Origin: Dendrolimus kikuchii
Taxonomy: Eukaryota; Arthropoda; Insecta; Lepidoptera; Lasiocampidae
Direction: 5' to 3'
Assembly: GCA_019925095.2 (NCBI GenBank)
Contig: CM034398.1
Location: 9,563,001 to 9,627,000, forward strand
Length of the DNA: 64,000 bases
Shown: piece by piece, positions 55,300 through 64,000 of the stretch
Layout: each line of letters begins with the position of its first letter
How positions within the stretch are numbered: position 1 is the stretch's first letter
The notes under the pieces: generated by a model
Told to the model about the DNA's origin: nothing
What the model saw: the letters and a program-made list of their open reading frames with translations, nothing else
Databases searched by the model: none
Made by a program: the position numbers and the translations under genes

Positions 55300-56720
55300 A
55301 TGTTTTCTGGTTTGTTATATTTACTTCAGTAAAAACTTATCAACGTGAAACATATTTCGTATTGTATTGCCCCCCCTATTTGACATGTTTCATTTAATTT
55401 GCAAAGTTCAAGAGTAACAACAACCGAGGCATTCCGCATCCTACATTTAAGTTTCAAGGAGAAATTGAATTTACACGGAACTTCAAAGTTCTTTGCTACA
55501 TTGTTATTGGACATTGTTTATTTCTTTATTCTCTTTCGATGACACTTTATTGTCATGTATTTAATATCCAGTACAAATTTTACAAAATAATATTTTATTT
55601 AGATAGAAGACGATAAACTAAATTTAACAGTAACGTTAACATACAAATCTAATGTAAATCTGCATTTTTTTGTAATTAGTAATTACCCATCTCGATCATG
55701 ATGTTGGAAGAACTTTGATTTAGCGTATATATGCTTGTTAATTTCATTGAAAATTGAAACTTAAATTAAAACATTTTGTTTAAAAATAAGTAAAAGTTTA
55801 CACCGAAAACATAGCCTAAAAGAACGCTATCGAAGTTCCGTGTAAACTCCAGTAAGTTATAAAAAAGAAAAAATGTAAAAAAATACATAATGTAAATCTA
55901 AAAATCCATTTCTTGGTGATGCATCCAAAACCATAATAATTCCAGTTTGAGATTTGAGCATCCATATTGCTACTAATCCTTCTCTAATTTGTGCAGTCAA
56001 TTTGAAACCGAAATATTTAGCGCTATATTTTAATCCGAACTTGGTATAGCAACCATGGCAAAACCTTTCATATCATTTGTTTTGATATTTTATACGGACA
56101 CTAAAATTCTATGTATTGGTATACATTTATGAGTATAGGAATATGATCCACTTAACAATCGAGGTTAACAATTGCGGGAAACAATTGAAAATTATATATC
56201 GTAATATAAAACGTCATTACATACAAATAAGATGATAAAAGCTGAACCAATATTTACTTTATGAATTGTAAAACCAGTATTTAACAGTCATGATAAGTAG
56301 TTTTTATTTCGTATTGCTGTACGCGAAAATCAAGTAAAACGAAAATGTTATGTACAATGGATTATACTTCTTACCGCGTCTTAAAAGTCAAATCGAAAAC
56401 ACAACTATGAATGATAATACAAGCGGAAAACAGCCATAATAAAGTTATATGTTTAAATTGTATTTCAAAAGCCACAATAACATCTGTAATAATATTGTTT
56501 AAGTCTTCGTATGACATGGAACGATAATCAAACTATACTGAAATATACATAGCTAGTCTCAATAAAATTCCTTTGAGAACATGTATTGTACAAAATCAAC
56601 AATAAAATCGGAGAAGCTGACATTTGCAGTTGGTAATAGTTTTGATGGGTGATAGTAGATATCATCACAGTTCTTTCCATTTTATAATTCTTTATTCTGC
56701 CATACTCCTTAATTTTATTT
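55300..56720. other. Intergenic DNA without recognised features
   Basis: AT-rich; no coding or repeated block recognised. Confidence 0.4.
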
Positions 56721-56726
56721 TTTATT

Positions 56727-57042
56727 TTTTTTTTTTTATTGCAGGAGTACAGCAGACAGGCAGACTGCCCACTTGATGGAAAGCGGTTACCATCGCCTAT
56801 GGACATTTGCAACACCAAAGGTGCTACAAATGCGCTGCTGCTCTCTTAAGGGTACCTGGAACCTGGTCACTAATGCCGGAACACAACTCAAGGTTTTTAT
56901 GGTGACATACCCTAGACCAGGGGTGGTAGCCATCCAGTCGGGCAAATGCCCTACCACCTGGCTGTGGGTTGTTTTGTCGCCTCTTACGACAGGCCGCCCG
57001 GCCGCAGGAAATTGTATTCTTTCTCCGTTCCTGCACGGATAA
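56727..57042 (-). mobile_element. Family A repeat, complete copy
   Basis: Nearly identical to 16633-16948: head TTTTTATTGCAGGAG(T)ACAGC, GACATTTGCAACACCAAAGG, GGGGTGGTAGCCATCCAGTC and the end CCGTTCCTGCACGG. On the minus strand the unit ends in a long A-rich run (complement of the T-rich 56710-56740). Low divergence between the two complete copies implies recent activity. Confidence 0.8.
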
Positions 57043-57739
57043 CATAATTAATATGACTCTTTAATATATATTCTATTTTTACTTTCACTAAATTTAAAAC
57101 TAAATTAAAAAGCATCTTGCTAAAAAGGGATACTACACTATTGAAGAATACTTAAATGACAAAAATTCATTTACATAGCAGCTCGCTCCAACCTCTTATA
57201 CTAAATTTTGTATAACGTTTTTATTTATTTTTTTATCTTGCCATGCTTGTAAGGAATTTGTAGAGACATATTGCAGCATAACATTTTAGCACGTCATATC
57301 ATTATTATAACTATAACATTATTTTCTTTCCTTTTATAGTCTTGGTCTTATTGAGTATGCATTGTTTGCTACAACTCCATTAATTCTTCAAAAAGTAATT
57401 CTGTAACATACTTCTGTACAAAACTTATAAAAAAAAAGAATTTGAGATATATATAGAATATGAAATTAAAAAAAAAAACAATATTTAGCTAGACGTGTTG
57501 CTGGGGAGTTTCTTGTCGCTTCTTCTCCTTTACAGCATCAATACGTTGCGAAACGGTGTACATAGAATAGGAAGTAAAAATTAAATTTTAACTTACATGT
57601 ATGACCTTCAAAAAGTGTTCTCCAGTGGAACTTATTTTGAATAAAAACTTTTGAATTTGAATTTGAATACTCCTGGCATACATCAGATAGGCTAACGCAC
57701 GACCTGATAGAATGAGTGTCGTCGCCTTTTTTAAATGTA

Positions 57740-57930
57740 GTAAAGGTTCGCGTTTGACCATGATCTCACTAGATGTAGAGCGGAGATATGGTTTAAGATG
57801 GAGCATACTTACCTAGAAGGTATCTACTCGCACGGAACTTGAAGATACCCAGGTAATAAGTATCTGAAAAGACAAACTCCGGCAATTACTTCCACTCTTC
57901 TACGATATGCATAATGCAAGCGGATGCAAA
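57740..57930. repeat. Family E repeat
   Basis: AAAGGTTCGCGTTTGACCATG, CCTAGAAGGTATCTACTCGC and TTCCACTCTTCTACGATATG match 44385-44600. Confidence 0.6.
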
Positions 57931-57954
57931 GTGCCTTATGTGTGCAATATCCAT

Positions 57955-58300
57955 CTTATGCCTATGGTCATTTGCGACACCAAAGCGGCTACCAACGTGC
58001 TCTGCCGGCCTTAAAAGGAGAACTAGAACTTGGCCACTGACTCCGGTACAAACTAAAGGCTGTTATGGTGACATACCCTAGATCATGGCTGGTAGTCATT
58101 CATGCGGGCAAACACCCGCTTACGCTCGCCTGGCCATATAATTCCATGCACAAATAAAGTATTGCAGTTCTAAAGGTTCAGTCTCCCTTAGAGAGCGGCA
58201 GCATATTGACAGCGCCTTTGGTGTTGCAAATATCCATAGACGATAATAACCGCTTTCCATCAGGTGGGCTGTCTGCCTGTCTGCTGAACTCATGCAATAA
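57955..58300. repeat. Two family A fragments in opposite orientation
   Basis: 57955-58150 is a diverged minus-oriented copy (CTATGGTCATTTGCGACACC ... GCTGGTAGTCATTCATGCGG). 58165-58300 is plus-oriented (GTTCAGTCTCCCTTAGAGAG ... CTGAACTCATGCAATAATTT). The arrangement is a broken inverted pair, so foldback is possible but imperfect. Confidence 0.65.
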
Positions 58301-58748
58301 TTTTATAATTTAAAATAACATTTTTTGTAATATTCTTTCCATCCTTCCTTTAATCTTCATCCTGCCCCTTTCAGATAGATCTTTGCGGTCTATCTGAAAG
58401 GAACAGGAAGGCTTTACTTACATAAATATTATATTTTTATTGGAGTTATCACATGTAGTAGGTACTGTTGTAAATTTCACGGGTGACTTGTAATCTATTC
58501 AATGTGTTCCATGTGCGATGTAATATTTTATATCGGATACGAAAATGCAAAACATTGGCTGAAAGTAGTCGACCTCCTGTCAGTACTGAGTGGATTAGAC
58601 TTGGCAACATTTTTACGCAACACTCGCGCTATATACAAGATGAGATAACGAAGGAGCTCGTAAATCTAAGCACCATATTTGGTGAACAGGAATCTATTAG
58701 GCAGTTGTAATATAATTATTCATTTTCCATAGGGTTATATGTATATAA

Positions 58749-58884
58749 GAACAGACGAGCGTGCATGACAAGAGTTATGAATGTCAAAGAAGCAAGTGAG
58801 GTGTCTAAGAATAAGCCTAAATGGCGCTCTGTTGTTCGTGCCCACCCCGCAAGGGAACTGGCGTGAAGTTATGTATGTATGTAT
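58749..58884 (+). mobile_element. Family B LINE 3' end with 15-bp target duplication
   Basis: It starts GAACAGACGAGCGTGCATG and encodes the last ~40 codons to a stop, then the ATGTATGTATGTAT tail. A perfect 15-bp direct repeat, GTTATATGTATATAA, lies at 58734-58748 and 58885-58899. Confidence 0.85.
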
Positions 58885-59077
58885 GTTATATGTATATAAA
58901 ACTATAAAAAATAGTGGTGACATACAAAGGTGATCTTAACTATAAAATAGATTTTCTTCAGCAAACCTAAACTAATCTGAGTATTAAATGCAGGGTTACC
59001 TACCAAATCAACTGATCAGGTAAAGTAATGCGGCATAGTAGTTATTTTAGCTTTTATGAAATAGTATAACAGATTGT

Positions 59078-59140
59078 CCATAGGCGATGGTAATCGCTTT
59101 CCAGCAGGTGTTCCGTCTACCTGTCTCATGCAATAAAAAA
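59078..59140 (+). repeat. Family A repeat, last ~60 bp
   Basis: TGTCCATAGGCGATGGTAATCG ... CTGTCTCATGCAATAAAAAA: the extreme 3' end of family A with A tail. Confidence 0.65.
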
Positions 59141-59175
59141 TAATATAACATATATAATGTAAAATATATATAGAG

Positions 59176-59670
59176 ATTGTGTTCGTAACCAGAAAGAAAA
59201 TGAAGAAAGACGATGGTATGCTTCTCTATTGCAAAGGGAAAAAATTTTGGTCAGGCAAGGTTAAAAGCCTGACAGGCCTAGACCCAAAGACTAATTATTA
59301 AAGACCTATACAAATTTAAGCTGTTCATTGAACTTCGTAATAATAAAACACGACATTGGTCTTTGTAGCTTGATTTTAAACTTGATACTATGCAAAAAAC
59401 TATTGTAACCAGCAAGAAAAATGAAAAAGAGCGATGGTACGCTTCTCTACCGCAAAGGCAAAATCTTCCGGGCACATGAGATTATATGCCTGACAGACTT
59501 AAACCAAAACAATACTTGTTGAGGACTTACATATTTATCTGTAATGGTGTATAATAAAGTGTTATCTATCTATCTATAGCTAAATTGTTAGTTGAGCTTC
59601 GTAATAACAAAACACAATAGTGGTCCTTATTGCTTGATTTTAAACTCGATCCTATGCAACAAACGAAGTA
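59176..59670 (+). repeat. Diverged tandem duplication, ~230-270-bp unit
   Basis: GTAACCAGAAAGAAAATGAAG (59187) recurs as GTAACCAGCAAGAAAAATGAA (59407), each followed by CGATGGTAYGCTTCTCTA and GCCTGACAG. The second half, TTGAACTTCGTAATAATAAAA (59330), recurs as TTGAGCTTCGTAATAACAAAA (59594), followed by GCTTGATTTTAAACT. Divergence is around 15-20% by eye. No coding. Confidence 0.7.
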
Positions 59671-59710
59671 GTGTCAAAAATTAAATAAGAAATTGAATCT
59701 ATATATTAAT

Positions 59711-60045
59711 ACGTGAAGCAAAAACTTTGTATCCCTTTTTACGAAAATTTCGCGGACGGAGGAGTATGGAATTTCGCACACTTGTAGTTTATATAGATAA
59801 GAAACGACAAAGGCTATTTTTTTTTAAATTATGCAAGAAAAAATATATTAAATCAATAAAAAAAAAACATTGCATGCACTACCATGTATTTGAGACACAC
59901 ACGCATATATAGTCTTTTGTTTATTGTTCAAGTCAAATTAACAGTGTAGCCTTGGCGACATCTGTGATTATACAAGTATAGTCTTTGATATTAACTATTA
60001 TGGTCGAATTTCGACCACGGGCGACTACTAGAAATAATAATTACA
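59711..60045 (-). repeat. Family I repeat, uninterrupted copy
   Basis: The reverse complement of the unit at 16505-17162 without the family A insertion. It contains AAAACTTTGTATCCCTTTTTACG at the left and TGGTCGAATTTCGACCACGG at the right, the latter an internal palindrome (GGTCGAAATTCGACC). Confidence 0.7.
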
Positions 60046-60349
60046 TGTCTTATTATCTATATCAAAACATACTCATTGCAGTAAGCATTCCCATCTCTTG
60101 TGGCCTGTTTATTCTTTGTCTATTGGTTATAGATATTGAGTGCCGGTAAATTACCTATATATTCTAAGCGTGTCAGGTAACATGCTGATTGTAATCAATC
60201 GGCGAATAAACGGATTGGTCATATGAATACATTTATTTGTAATTACATAGATCGTCAGGTATAAATTATTATTATTATGTTGCATTTAAATCATCACCAA
60301 TACAATTAGTCAAAAATAATAATAAATAAATAAAATTTACATATATGTA

Positions 60350-60445
60350 TTTTTTTTATATCAGGAGTTCAGCAGACAGGCAGACGGCCCACTTGATGGA
60401 AAGCGATTATCATCGCCTATGGACATTTGTAACACCAAAGGTGCA
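60350..60445 (-). repeat. Family A repeat, short 3' fragment
   Basis: TATATCAGGAGTTCAGCAGAC to CACCAAAGGTGCAC: the 3' ~95 bp in minus orientation, truncated like 36335-36440. Confidence 0.7.
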
Positions 60446-60538
60446 CCTGGCAAAAAAAGTATCATTAAGATTTATCATGATATTTCATAAATTCCTTACA
60501 TTCATGGAAGGTGTGCCCTATCAGTCACTTCTAAGATC

Positions 60539-60606
60539 TATAAGACTGACCGTACTACCATCAGAGATAGCTTTATATCTGTGATGGTAGTACGATTAGT
60601 CTTATA
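60539..60606. ncRNA. Candidate hairpin RNA or micro-MITE (31-bp imperfect stem)
   Basis: 60539-60569 pairs with 60576-60606 around the loop GCTTTA. Only three positions are not Watson-Crick, and one is a G-U wobble in RNA. The arm cores are CGTACTACCATCAGAGATA and TATCTGTGATGGTAGTACG. Size and shape resemble a microRNA precursor, but a very short palindromic transposon remnant would look the same. It lies about 520 bp upstream of the start codon of SLC17 gene 2. Confidence 0.4.
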
Positions 60607-60994
60607 TTATTAAAACAACACAAATTGAGGGTAGATAAAATTAATATTATAAAACCTATTAATATTATAAAAACACAACTATATTTAAAGGGTAGATAAA
60701 ATTTGTAAATATATTTATAACTTAATTATTAATGTCTGACTTATTTCGTAAATACAACTACAGATAAGTGATCAACACATAAGTTTAACGACGAAATGTC
60801 GTGTCCACTTATTTAAACCTCTTCCAACCTAATTTTAGCTATAGATTATATTTACTTGTAATTTTTAATTATTTATTTAAAAATGACGTTTATTATTAGT
60901 CTTATCGAGCTTGTATTGACAAGGATTTTACATGAACCTTGTATAAAGGTAATGCGAAGAGTATATTTATCTGTTTTCATGTTTGTTTTACTCT

Positions 60995-61000
60995 TATAAA
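60995..61000 (+). promoter_or_regulatory. Possible TATA box of SLC17 gene 2
   Basis: TATAAA in CTCTTATAAATG, 122-127 bp upstream of the ATG at 61122. TATA-like words are frequent in this AT-rich DNA. An acceptor-like TTCCGTTATTACAG ending at 61075 leaves open that the start codon lies in a second exon, with the promoter further upstream. Confidence 0.25.
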
Positions 61001-61121
61001 TGATAAATGAGTGTGTGTGTGAATGAATCTGTTTTATCTAAAGAATGTTTCAAAGCTACTTTTCCGTTATTACAGGTAATCAAGTGATAACATAATTAAG
61101 ACATTGTACACTGACACTGCG

Positions 61122-61155
61122 ATGTTACCAAGATGGCGCAAAATAATATCAAGAC
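61122..61155 (+). CDS. SLC17-type transporter gene 2, first coding exon
   Basis: Short first coding exon of 34 bases: ATG at 61122 in CTGCGATGTTACC, donor AAGAC|GTAAGT after 61155. It encodes MLPRWRKIISR plus one base (C). The next exon at 62835 begins TG, so the split codon becomes CTG (Leu) and the frame runs on into FLIPQRYVLG. A second ATG at 61133 would leave two bases and the wrong phase, which supports the first. A short basic N-terminus before an 'IPQRYVL' helix start is what insect SLC17 proteins show (family knowledge). The intron (61156-62834) holds a family D MITE and a family A copy. Confidence 0.72.
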
Positions 61156-61274
61156 GTAAGTATTTAATTTGTTTCATACAGACAAATATTATAATGTACC
61201 ACATTGGCTTTTATCTCTGACATTTTCAATAAAAAAAACCTACTAATTATTTATCGCAATCATGTTACTACTAC

Positions 61275-61459
61275 ATCTGGGATAATGTAAGCGATGGGTT
61301 TAATGCGTTATTTGAGATATTAAATTGTTATTAATTCACAAACATTGACAGATAACGTATGTATACATACTAATGTAGCTAACCATTAACGTTGTTATTT
61401 TTGAGGCTATACACAAGACGTATTTGGCCACAGCTACGAACACTAACATTATCCCAGAT
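61275..61459. mobile_element. Family D MITE with clean inverted ends
   Basis: ATCTGGGATAATGT at the left and its exact complement ACATTATCCCAGAT at the right bound a 185-bp unit, the best-defined copy of the family. Internal blocks GTATTTGGCCACAGC and TAATGTAGCTAACCATTAACG match 19490-19735. It lies in the first intron of SLC17 gene 2. No coding. Confidence 0.8.
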
Positions 61460-61844
61460 TTGGAAGGAACCTTATTGAAACTATATATTTATACAGTAAC
61501 GGTCTTATTCATACAGAATTATAGTAAGATTGAAGCCTTCTATATCTATGGTTCTTTAAGAAGCTTTCAAACTTGCTCTAACTTAATATGAATAAGACCG
61601 TAAATGTATCGATAATAACAATTAATCTGTTAGTTTCCAAACACGTGACAAGATTACAAACAAACCATAAAACTTCACTTTCACATAATATTAGTTATGG
61701 ATTTGTTAATGTTACTTTCTCTCATTTCGGAAATTAGTGCTTGTTATTTCTAATTATAGTTAATTACGAATTACATCACCTTATGTTATCTTATAAAATC
61801 ACTATGTGTATAAACATGTCCATATCCATGCTGTTTTAATCCTC

Positions 61845-62150
61845 TTTTATTACTAGAGGGCAGCTGACAGGCCCCCGGTCCACCTGATGGAAAGTGATTA
61901 CCGTCGCCTATGAAGGTTTGCAACACGAAAGGTGCTGTACCAATGTGCCGCCGCTCTCAAAGGTGGTAATTGAAATTGGCCACTAAAATCGGAACACAAT
62001 TCAACTTTCATATGGCGACGTACACTAGACAAGGGGCGGTGGCTATCCAGACGGGCAAATGCCCTATATCCTGTGGGTTGTTTTGCCACCTGTAACTATA
62101 GGCCCATCGGCAGCAAGAATGACTATCCTTCCTCCGTTCCTGCACAGATT
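61845..62150 (-). repeat. Family A repeat, diverged full-length copy
   Basis: All blocks are in order (CCACCTGATGGAAAGTGATTAC, GTTTGCAACACGAAAGGTG, GGGGCGGTGGCTATCCAGAC, CCTCCGTTCCTGCACAG) at roughly 80-85% by eye. An older copy than 16633 or 56727. In the first intron of SLC17 gene 2. Confidence 0.7.
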
Positions 62151-62519
62151 AACCATGTATTTATTAAGGGATCCCATGCGGTTCCCATGCTCAAGTTTGT
62201 CCAACTGATATTTTCAGGGACATACAATTGTATTACCGCTCTCTGTAGTCTAGAGATTTAAGTTTTAACCCATCTAGTTAAATATAACGCAGGGTTCTAT
62301 TCCCGACAGGGTAATTTTGTAAACGGTATTACTTATTACCTCTGCTCTGGATGTCTGGTATCGAGTTCAGAGTTATCTTTTTATGTCAAGTGTAACAAAA
62401 GTATAACTTGAAAGTACATAATGTGTGTATGTCTGCCGATGTTTTATGTACTTAACTATAGTTTCTGAAGTACGTAAATTATTAAGTTTCGTGAAAATCA
62501 GTTTAATATTTGGATATTT

Positions 62520-62561
62520 AATATTTAATTTCACAAACTTGAGTTTGTGAAATTAAATATT
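62520..62561. repeat. Perfect 20-bp palindrome with 2-nt centre
   Basis: 62520-62539 is the exact complement of 62542-62561 (core TTTCACAAACT-TG-AGTTTGTGAAA). Such a long, perfect, nearly loopless palindrome is unusual in unselected DNA. In the first intron of SLC17 gene 2. Confidence 0.85.
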
Positions 62562-62834
62562 CGTATTATATTAGTATGAATAGACTATTAATATTGATTG
62601 CAGGTTTATAGCCTTGGGTACTCGGGGTCCACTAGTTTTTATCCTTTGTTTGACAAAATATTAGTACGACCTTTACACGGCTAACTAGATCTGGTTAAAC
62701 TTCAATGACTAAGTGCTCTACCTGTATTACTCCTATTGCTTATTAACAGAAAATTAAAAAATCAAATGTCCTAATTAAAAAATCATAAAAAATGACAAGA
62801 CAATATTTGTATTACTCAAGCTCATTCTCTTCAG

Positions 62835-63034
62835 TGTTCTTAATTCCTCAGCGATATGTCCTGGGTATCATGGGCCTGCTGGCTGTTTGCAACGCTTACA
62901 CCATGCGTGTATGTCTCAACCTAGCTGTCACACAGATGGTCAACAACACCAAGCACGAGCAATCGCATTTTGACCCCGATGCCTGTCCTGATGAAAGCGA
63001 AATCATTGTTAATGGCACTGTCAGTCTAAGACCG
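62835..63034 (+). CDS. SLC17-type transporter gene 2, second coding exon
   Basis: The acceptor is CATTCTCTTCAG ending at 62834; the donor is ACCG|GTAAGT after 63034 (phase 0). It starts with the last two bases of a split codon and encodes FLIPQRYVLGIMGLLAVCNA, then TMRVCLNLAVTQMV, then an acidic extracellular loop with two N-x-S/T sites (NNT, NGT) up to SLRP. The first membrane helix followed by 'NAYxMRVCLNLAITxMV' is the classic SLC17 N-terminal signature (family knowledge), and the glycosylated first loop is expected of these transporters. No further exon is visible before the window ends. It is a paralogue of gene 1 in the same orientation. An alternative acceptor CCTCAG at 62851 also keeps the frame but fits the first exon's phase worse. 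Confidence 0.88.
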
Positions 63035-63184
63035 GTAAGTAATGGTTCAATAACTCAGTAAAATCTAGTAACCATTAAATAAGTGAGATGAGTAAAGAGG
63101 AGAGAGAGAGATATTTTAAGGGAAGATATGTATTGTATTATGTAAAATAGAATAGGGAATATTATGCATGTATGATGTAGTTCG

Positions 63185-63275
63185 TCCTCTGTGGTTGAGT
63201 GGGCTATTGCCGACTTATCCCCCTAGATCGTAGAGGTTCTGAGTTCGAATCGAGGCACAAGGTAAAGTTCGTAAA
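63185..63275 (+). repeat. tRNA-derived SINE head
   Basis: CTCTGTGGTTGAGTGGGC (A-box-like) and, about 45 bp later, TCTGAGTTCGAATCGAGGC (B-box-like), the usual polymerase III promoter spacing. It does not form a proper cloverleaf by eye, so it is a SINE or tRNA-like remnant. Confidence 0.55.
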
Positions 63276-63699
63276 CGAAGTTTTCTTGATCCGTTTGCGT
63301 CGCCTCTTTACTAGAACCGTGTTGGCTGAGAGGAGATAGTTTAATAATGAAATGCTTATTATTTATTCAAAACACGTCTTTTCTTCCCATTTATCTTTAC
63401 TTCAAAATATACCGGGCCTCAGTCGACTCTATATCCCACGACTATAACACTGTAAATAAAACTTCATGCAGCGCTATGGAATAATGATTTAAAGCTATGA
63501 TGTTGTTTCAATCAAAAGTAATATTCGTTTGAGATTCTAGTAGGTGTTAAATATGTACCCTAAATCCAAGGTTGCATATATGCGTTAATTTTAGTTTGCC
63601 TATCACCAGTTCAATAGTTTTGTTTGCCTTTAAAACCTCATTATTTCATAGATGTATAAAATTAAATAATAACGTGAAATAATAATAATGGTAGACAAT

Positions 63700-63870
63700 A
63701 CATAGATTTTATATTCCAAAATAAGTAAATTACGCTTGTGTTATGGAAAAAATACAACGGACCACTCTAGGGTCGATCCCAGACACCCAGACCATAGTAA
63801 ATAACGGAAAGTTCATTTCCGTATTTACTATGCCAGGAACGAACCCGGAGCCTCTGCGCTGCAGTGAGCT
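63700..63870 (+). repeat. Family H repeat
   Basis: AAATTACGCTTGTGTTATGG, TACAACGGACCACTCTAGGG, TATTTACTATGCCAGGAACG and GCCTCTGCGCTGCAGTGAG, parallel to 55025-55215. In the second intron of SLC17 gene 2. Confidence 0.6.
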
Positions 63871-64000
63871 TCTCCGAAATTGAAACTTATTCAATGTTGT
63901 ATTAGCATATTTAATTATTCACGTTTTTATGTTATTTATACAATATTACAAGTCCTCTATCAATGTAGAATCGATTATAATGCCGTATCGAAATGTAATT

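Noticed and set aside
63185..63275. A functional tRNA gene
   Set aside because: A and B boxes are present but stems do not pair properly by eye and there is no clear terminator; SINE head is more likely.

Overview
The window looks like genomic DNA of a moth or butterfly (Lepidoptera, inferred). It is AT-rich, intron-rich and dense with interspersed repeats of the type I associate with lepidopteran genomes. Its only host genes are two neighbouring SLC17-type (MFS anion/phosphate cotransporter-like) transporter genes on the + strand. No rRNA, free-standing tRNA gene, CRISPR array or bacterial-style operon is visible.

Layout. 1-20078: the last four coding exons of SLC17 gene 1 (315-465, 2827-3043, 4618-4856, 19837-20070). 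Their phases join cleanly into about 279 C-terminal residues, with a stop codon and a poly(A) signal; the 5' part lies before the window. The last intron is about 15 kb because it holds a rearranged BEL/Pao LTR retrotransposon cluster (7514-16005). 20079-61121: about 41 kb of intergenic DNA in which I find no convincing host gene, only repeats, LINE fragments, microsatellites and MITE-like elements. 61122-64000: the first two coding exons of SLC17 gene 2 (61122-61155 and 62835-63034), running off the right edge.

The BEL cluster is the most striking object. A minus-strand pol (protease, RT, RNase H, integrase) and a plus-strand, 5'-truncated pol sit head to head. Together with part of their LTRs they form an inverted repeat with arms of 3,241 bp each (8127-11367 and 12709-15949), equal in length and almost identical, around a 1,341-bp loop. 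A second, smaller inverted pair of LTR pieces (7514-7769 and 7963-8218) sits at the left edge. Because it lies in an intron of a + strand gene, the primary transcript could in principle fold into a very long hairpin RNA carrying antisense and sense retrotransposon sequence.

The intergenic DNA can be sorted into families by comparing copies within the window. Family A is about 316 bp with an A-rich tail (about a dozen copies). Family B is the 3' end of an RTE-like LINE with an ATGT-repeat tail; four copies have exact 13-15 bp target-site duplications. Family D is a MITE with ATCTGGGATAATGT-type inverted repeats. Families C, E, F, H, I, K and L have two to four copies each. Nested insertions (A inside I; a hairpin element inside D) give relative ages. 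Family names are mine; formal names need a repeat library.
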